Positions 7,643 to 10,483 of a stretch of 10,483 nucleotides of DNA are shown in pieces (the first letter of the stretch is position 1; the number at the start of each line of letters is the position of its first letter). The translations under genes and the position numbers were made by a program. Location of the stretch: assembly GCA_039934375.1 (NCBI GenBank), contig JBDTMH010000162.1:1-10483 (forward strand). Reading direction: 5' to 3'. The DNA is from CAISIP01 sp039934375 (GTDB taxonomy: Bacteria > Pseudomonadota > Gammaproteobacteria > Burkholderiales > Burkholderiaceae_C). The notes below the pieces were generated by a model, which did no database searches, was not told where the DNA came from, and saw only the letters and a program-made list of their open reading frames with translations.

Positions 7643-8382
7643 CGAGCGGCATGACATCAACAACACCATCACCGCCGTTGCTGCAGGTGCGCGGTCTGGC
7701 GTCCGGTTACGCAGGCATGCAGGTGCTCGACGGTATTGACCTGCAGGTCGGCCGGGGCGAGACCGTGGCCGTGGTTGGCGGCAACGGCGCTGGCAAGACC
7801 ACGCTGATCCGTACCATCACCGGCATGGTCAAGGCCACGGCCGGCAGTGTCGAATTCGATGGTGTGCCGCTGGTGGGCCAAAGTACCGACCGCATCTGCG
7901 AGCATGGTCTGATCCAGGTGCCCGAGGGTCGGCAGATCTTTGCCAACCAAAGTGTCGAGAGTAACCTGCGCCTGGGCGCCATCCTGCGCCGAGCCCGTGG
8001 CCATGAGAAGCGCACGATGGCGCGCATCTACGAGATGTTCCCGCGCCTGGCGGAGCGGCGCCGCCAGCTTGCCGGCACCTTGTCCGGTGGCGAGCAGCAG
8101 ATGCTGGCGATCGGGCGCGCGTTGATGGCGCAGCCGGTGATGCTGATGCTCGACGAACCGTCGCTGGGGCTGGCGCCCATCGTGGTGCAGCAAATGTTCC
8201 GCACTGTGGCCTTGCTGGCATCCGAGGGCATGAGTATCTTGCTGGTGGAGCAGAACGTGGCCGAGTCGCTGCGGCTATGTCAGCGCGCCTATGTGCTGGA
8301 GAATGGAGTCGTCGCACTCAGTGGCAACGGTGAGGACTTGCTCAGCGACGACCGGGTACGGCAGGCATACCTGGGGCTGTGA
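7639..8382 (+). CDS. livF: HAAT ABC importer ATPase, LivF-like
   Basis: This 247-residue protein is the second ATPase of the importer. All nucleotide-binding motifs are intact: Walker A GGNGAGKT (47-54), Q-loop region with QVPEGRQIF (93-101), a canonical signature LSGGE (148-152), and Walker B VMLMLD (167-172) followed by catalytic E173. The switch position is a glutamine in LVEQN (Q205), which is usual for LivF, while the LivG-like partner keeps the histidine. ATG 7639 overlaps the LivG-like stop (ATGA) and follows GGAG at 7627-7630 with 8 nt spacing. An in-frame upstream ATG at 7594 would add 15 residues that lie wholly inside the LivG-like gene and look like nothing in the family, so I rejected it. 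It is the last gene of the operon, followed by a terminator-like hairpin 63 nt downstream. Confidence 0.92.
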   Translation: MTSGMTSTTPSPPLLQVRGLASGYAGMQVLDGIDLQVGRGETVAVVGGNGAGKTTLIRTITGMVKATAGSVEFDGVPLVGQSTDRICEHGLIQVPEGRQIFANQSVESNLRLGAILRRARGHEKRTMARIYEMFPRLAERRRQLAGTLSGGEQQMLAIGRALMAQPVMLMLDEPSLGLAPIVVQQMFRTVALLASEGMSILLVEQNVAESLRLCQRAYVLENGVVALSGNGEDLLSDDRVRQAYLGL

Positions 8383-8445
8383 CCAGTTGCCCGTACGACG
8401 GCGAGATCCGATCCTTCGTCGGAGTTTGGGGCGCGTTCACGTTCG

Positions 8446-8470
8446 GCGAGTGTTCGCACTCGCGGATTTT
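8446..8470 (+). terminator. Rho-independent terminator-like hairpin ending the plus-strand operon
   Basis: A perfect 7-bp stem, GCGAGTG (8446-8452) with CACTCGC (8457-8463), closes a TTCG loop and is followed by GGA and TTTT (8467-8470). The T-run lies on the plus-strand exit side, so the hairpin would serve the transporter operon. On the minus strand the hairpin is preceded by AAAA and followed by mixed sequence, so it is a poor terminator for the converging genes. The T-run is short and starts 3 nt after the stem, so efficiency may be modest. Confidence 0.6.
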
Positions 8471-8472
8471 GG

Positions 8473-8925
8473 TCAGAGGATCTCGAAGGCTTGAATGACG
8501 ACTTGATTCGCCCGTCGCTCGCCAACGCCGATCGCAATGAGACGGTTGAGCCACGCATATCGTCCGTCTGGTGCCTCGAACACCATGCTTTCGCGAAAAT
8601 AGTACTCCGATGGGTCTACCGGTTCACCTCGGCCGAGGCGAGCGAGGACTTCTTCGGGCCCATGTCGCATGCCCAGACCTTTCATCAAGAATATGGTGCC
8701 GTCAGTGGTCTGAAACGTCACGCGTACGTCCAGTTCGGCAATTTTGTCCGGGCGGATGAGTTGACAGTCCGCGCCACCGGGCAACAGCTTTCCTGACAAG
8801 CGCTCGCCGCTGAAGGTGCCGCCCGTGACCGGAATGAACCGGCGCGTGCCGTAGGGTCCGTTGGGAGTCACCTGCGGCTCGGCCACATCGGCCCTGATTT
8901 CGAACAATTCCCTGCACGTAATCAT
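8473..8925 (-). CDS. DUF3237 family protein
   Basis: This 150-residue cytoplasmic protein fits the DUF3237 (UPF0311) family in length and sequence. Recognisable parts are GPYGTRRFIPVTGGTFSGERL (about 23-43), LLPGGADCQLIRPD (47-60), a central strand pair around TTDGTIFLMKGLGMRH (73-88), and the C-terminal region SEYYFRESMVFEA (106-118) leading to YAWLNRLIAIGVG. No catalytic motif, signal peptide or membrane segment is visible. The family has no firmly established reaction that I know of; members often sit beside aromatic or organic-acid catabolism genes. The ATG at 8925 is preceded on its strand by AGGAA with about 8 nt spacing. It lies 18 nt downstream of the monooxygenase stop, so the two are likely cotranscribed. 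Base composition seems slightly less GC-rich than the neighbours. It may act on the monooxygenase product, but that is inference from position only. Confidence 0.85.
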   Translation of the reverse strand: MITCRELFEIRADVAEPQVTPNGPYGTRRFIPVTGGTFSGERLSGKLLPGGADCQLIRPDKIAELDVRVTFQTTDGTIFLMKGLGMRHGPEEVLARLGRGEPVDPSEYYFRESMVFEAPDGRYAWLNRLIAIGVGERRANQVVIQAFEIL

Positions 8926-8943
8926 TTGACGAGTTCCTGTTTT

Positions 8944-10236
8944 CTACCTGCTTGCTGCGCCTGCGGGCGCGGCAAACCTTGCACCCTCGGGAATGGTGCG
9001 CGACTTTTGGTTCGTCTGTTCTATGCCGAATCCGGCAATGCGCTTGTAGTTGGCAGCATGCGCGGCCAACTCCTGGTGCGGGATGACGTCTTCAATCGAA
9101 TCGAATTGACCGCCGCAGCGCTCTTCCACGACATCCAGAATCTGGTCTGGCCCGGCGACCCGGTTCGTCAGAGTGATCTTGGCCGTGATGGGCCGCATCT
9201 CGGCCTCGAAGGCCTGTAGCGCCGCGGGCGTGAGGCCATGGTCAAGAAAGGCGCGGCCCAGTTTGCGTGCGTCGATGATGGCTGAACCTGCGCCATTGGA
9301 TCCAACGGGGTAGGCGGCATGCGCCGCATCGCCCATCAAGCTTGTGCGGTCCACGGTCCAGCGTTGAAGTGGGTCGCGGTCGACCATCGGATACTCAAAA
9401 ATCTTTTCGGCACCGCGCACAAGCGAAGGAACGTCAAGCCAGTCGAATCGCATGCCTTCGAATTTGGGCAGGAAGTCTTCCAGCCGTGCCTCGCGGTTCC
9501 AGTCTTCCTTGTTCCAGGCCTGGCCGGGCTCGTAGTTCAGGTTGGCGATCCAGTTGATGGTTGCCAGCCCGCTTTGCGGGTCGATGTCCGAGATCGGATA
9601 GCTGACGAAGCGAAGGCCGGAGTAGCCGATCATCACCATCGACGCACCCGACTTGAACGGTTTCGCCCGCGTCGTGCCGCGCCAGAGCACGGCGCCACCC
9701 CACACCGGATCGCCCTCGTCAGGCGAAATCTGCCGACGGATGGCCGAGTGGATGCCGTCGGCGCCAATCAGCAGGTCGCCGCGTTCGGCGCGAGTCTTGC
9801 CGGCGGCATCGCGCAGGTGCAGCACGGCCTGCTCGCCAACCTTGTCGAAACCGGTCGCCGCCCAGCCGCAGACGACCGAATCCGCGCCCGCTCGGCGTAT
9901 CAGTTCGTCGTGCAACATCATGTGCAGATGGCCGCGGTGCACCGAATACTGCGGCCAGCGGTAACCGGCCCAGGTGCCGCGAGGCTCGGTCCAGATGTGC
10001 AGGCCCTTCTTCGTGTACATGCCGTAGTCACGCGTCTTCACGCCGATTTGTGCCAGCTGCGGCTCCAGGCCCAGCTCCACCAGCTCTCGTACGGCACTGG
10101 GCTGCAGGTTGATGCCCACGCCCAACGGTCGAATCTGCGACACCGACTCGAACACACGGAATGGCACACCGATTTGGTGGCAGGTAAGCCCGAGGCTCAG
10201 CCCCGCGATGCCACCGCCGGCAATGAGTACGGTCAT
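8944..10236 (-). CDS. FAD-dependent aromatic-ring monooxygenase, PhzS-like
   Basis: This 430-residue cytoplasmic flavoprotein has the p-hydroxybenzoate hydroxylase fold and would hydroxylate a ring carbon using NAD(P)H and O2. Three flavin motifs are clear: GGGIAG (7-12), the DG motif IGADGIHSAIR (157-167), and the GD motif MGDAAHAAYPVG (301-312). From memory, several blocks resemble Pseudomonas PhzS, the 5-methylphenazine-1-carboxylate monooxygenase: IRPLGVGINLQPSAV (35-49), WTEPRG (82-87), PQYSVHRG (95-102) and EYPMVDRDPL (281-290). PhzS itself acts on an N-heterocycle, but relatives are diverse, so the substrate is open. ATG 10236 puts MTVLIAGGG at the N-terminus, as expected; a TTG six codons upstream is possible but less likely. 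A GGGGA sequence lies about 9-14 nt before the ATG. It heads a two-gene unit with the DUF3237 gene. Compared with PhzS (about 400 residues) it has a somewhat longer tail. Confidence 0.9.
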   Translation of the reverse strand: MTVLIAGGGIAGLSLGLTCHQIGVPFRVFESVSQIRPLGVGINLQPSAVRELVELGLEPQLAQIGVKTRDYGMYTKKGLHIWTEPRGTWAGYRWPQYSVHRGHLHMMLHDELIRRAGADSVVCGWAATGFDKVGEQAVLHLRDAAGKTRAERGDLLIGADGIHSAIRRQISPDEGDPVWGGAVLWRGTTRAKPFKSGASMVMIGYSGLRFVSYPISDIDPQSGLATINWIANLNYEPGQAWNKEDWNREARLEDFLPKFEGMRFDWLDVPSLVRGAEKIFEYPMVDRDPLQRWTVDRTSLMGDAAHAAYPVGSNGAGSAIIDARKLGRAFLDHGLTPAALQAFEAEMRPITAKITLTNRVAGPDQILDVVEERCGGQFDSIEDVIPHQELAAHAANYKRIAGFGIEQTNQKSRTIPEGARFAAPAGAASR

Positions 10237-10428
10237 GGTTGTTGTCCCCGGCAATATTGCGAGTTGGTAGGCGTTATATAGCCGATTTCAGCAGTAGACC
10301 GGTGATCTGATCCGACAACGTTGGCAGACTGCAGTGGGACGGTTGCGGGTGCATTCGATACCGGACCATGCGGTCGCTTCCTGCCACGCCCCGCCAGGCG
10401 AAGGTAAGCGCAGGCATAGTGCCCAGGC
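10237..10428 (-). promoter_or_regulatory. Intergenic region with a possible -10 element for the monooxygenase gene
   Basis: The 192 bp between the monooxygenase start and the tRNA hold no convincing ORF. An AT-rich patch at 10273-10280 reads TATATAAC on the minus strand and could be a -10 box about 36 nt before the ATG. No good -35 lies 16-18 nt further upstream, which would fit an activator-dependent promoter or transcription from elsewhere. No strong terminator is seen after the tRNA. Confidence 0.3.
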
Positions 10429-10483
10429 TGGTGCCGGAGGCCGGAATCGAACCGGCACGGGTTTTACCCCGCGGGATTTTGAG
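10429..10483 (-). tRNA. tRNA-Leu (anticodon CAA), 3' part only, cut by the window end
   Basis: On the minus strand the sequence gives the 3' two-thirds of a class II tRNA. In order it has the anticodon loop CTCAAAA with anticodon CAA after the invariant T33, the 3' anticodon strand TCCCG, and a long variable arm (CGGGG, TAAAA, CCCG). The T arm follows (GCCGG, loop TTCGATT, CCGGC), then the acceptor strand CTCCGGC, discriminator A and encoded CCA at 10431-10429. The long variable arm and A73 fit tRNA-Leu rather than tRNA-Ser. The 5' part (acceptor strand, D arm and 5' anticodon strand) lies beyond the right edge, so the pairing of the acceptor and anticodon stems cannot be checked. It reads toward the monooxygenase gene. 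Confidence 0.88.

Noticed and set aside
9319..10281. 320-codon plus-strand open frame opposite the monooxygenase
   Set aside because: The minus strand has all three flavin motifs in place; the plus-strand product is Arg/Ala/Val-rich with no domain.
1..10483. CRISPR array, insertion sequence, integrase, riboswitch or replication origin
   Set aside because: I saw no spaced repeat series, no transposase or integrase motifs, no terminal inverted repeats and no gene-free stretch over 200 bp.

Overview
The window is high-GC DNA (about 63-65% by eye) with tightly packed, overlapping genes, ATG/GTG starts and a CCA-encoding tRNA. Together with the gene content (xanthine-dehydrogenase-type hydroxylase, Liv-type ABC transporter, aromatic-ring monooxygenase) this looks like a soil or water Proteobacterium. 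Burkholderiales (Betaproteobacteria) is my best guess, but it is an inference from style and content, not from a marker gene.

Layout. Positions 1-83 are a short leader with a candidate dyad. From 84 to 8382, eight plus-strand genes form one apparent operon. The first three encode the FAD, [2Fe-2S] and molybdopterin subunits of a xanthine oxidase-family molybdenum hydroxylase. The next five encode a complete branched-chain-amino-acid-type (HAAT) ABC importer: binding protein, two permeases (LivH- and LivM-like) and two ATPases (LivG- and LivF-like). Five of the seven junctions overlap (one by 8 nt, four by 4 nt), one has a 4-nt gap, and only the binding protein/LivH junction has real space (48 nt). 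A hairpin followed by a T-run at 8446-8470 closes the operon.

From the right, a two-gene minus-strand unit converges on it: a PhzS-like FAD monooxygenase (8944-10236) followed after 18 nt by a DUF3237 protein (8473-8925). At the right edge lies the 3' part of a tRNA-Leu (anticodon CAA) on the minus strand.

How the genes may work together. The importer probably brings a small organic substrate into the cytoplasm. The molybdenum hydroxylase would insert an oxygen from water into an electron-poor C-H or C=N carbon, usually of an aromatic N-heterocycle or an aldehyde. The flavin monooxygenase would then hydroxylate the ring using O2. The DUF3237 protein has no firm biochemical role. The substrate cannot be read from the sequence: the active-site loop is xanthine-dehydrogenase-like and not CO-dehydrogenase-like. 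The best candidate for an undescribed system here is therefore a catabolic module for an unidentified, probably heteroaromatic, compound. No regulator, Mo-enzyme maturation factor (XdhC/CoxI type), ring-cleavage enzyme, insertion sequence, integrase or CRISPR array is visible in the window.
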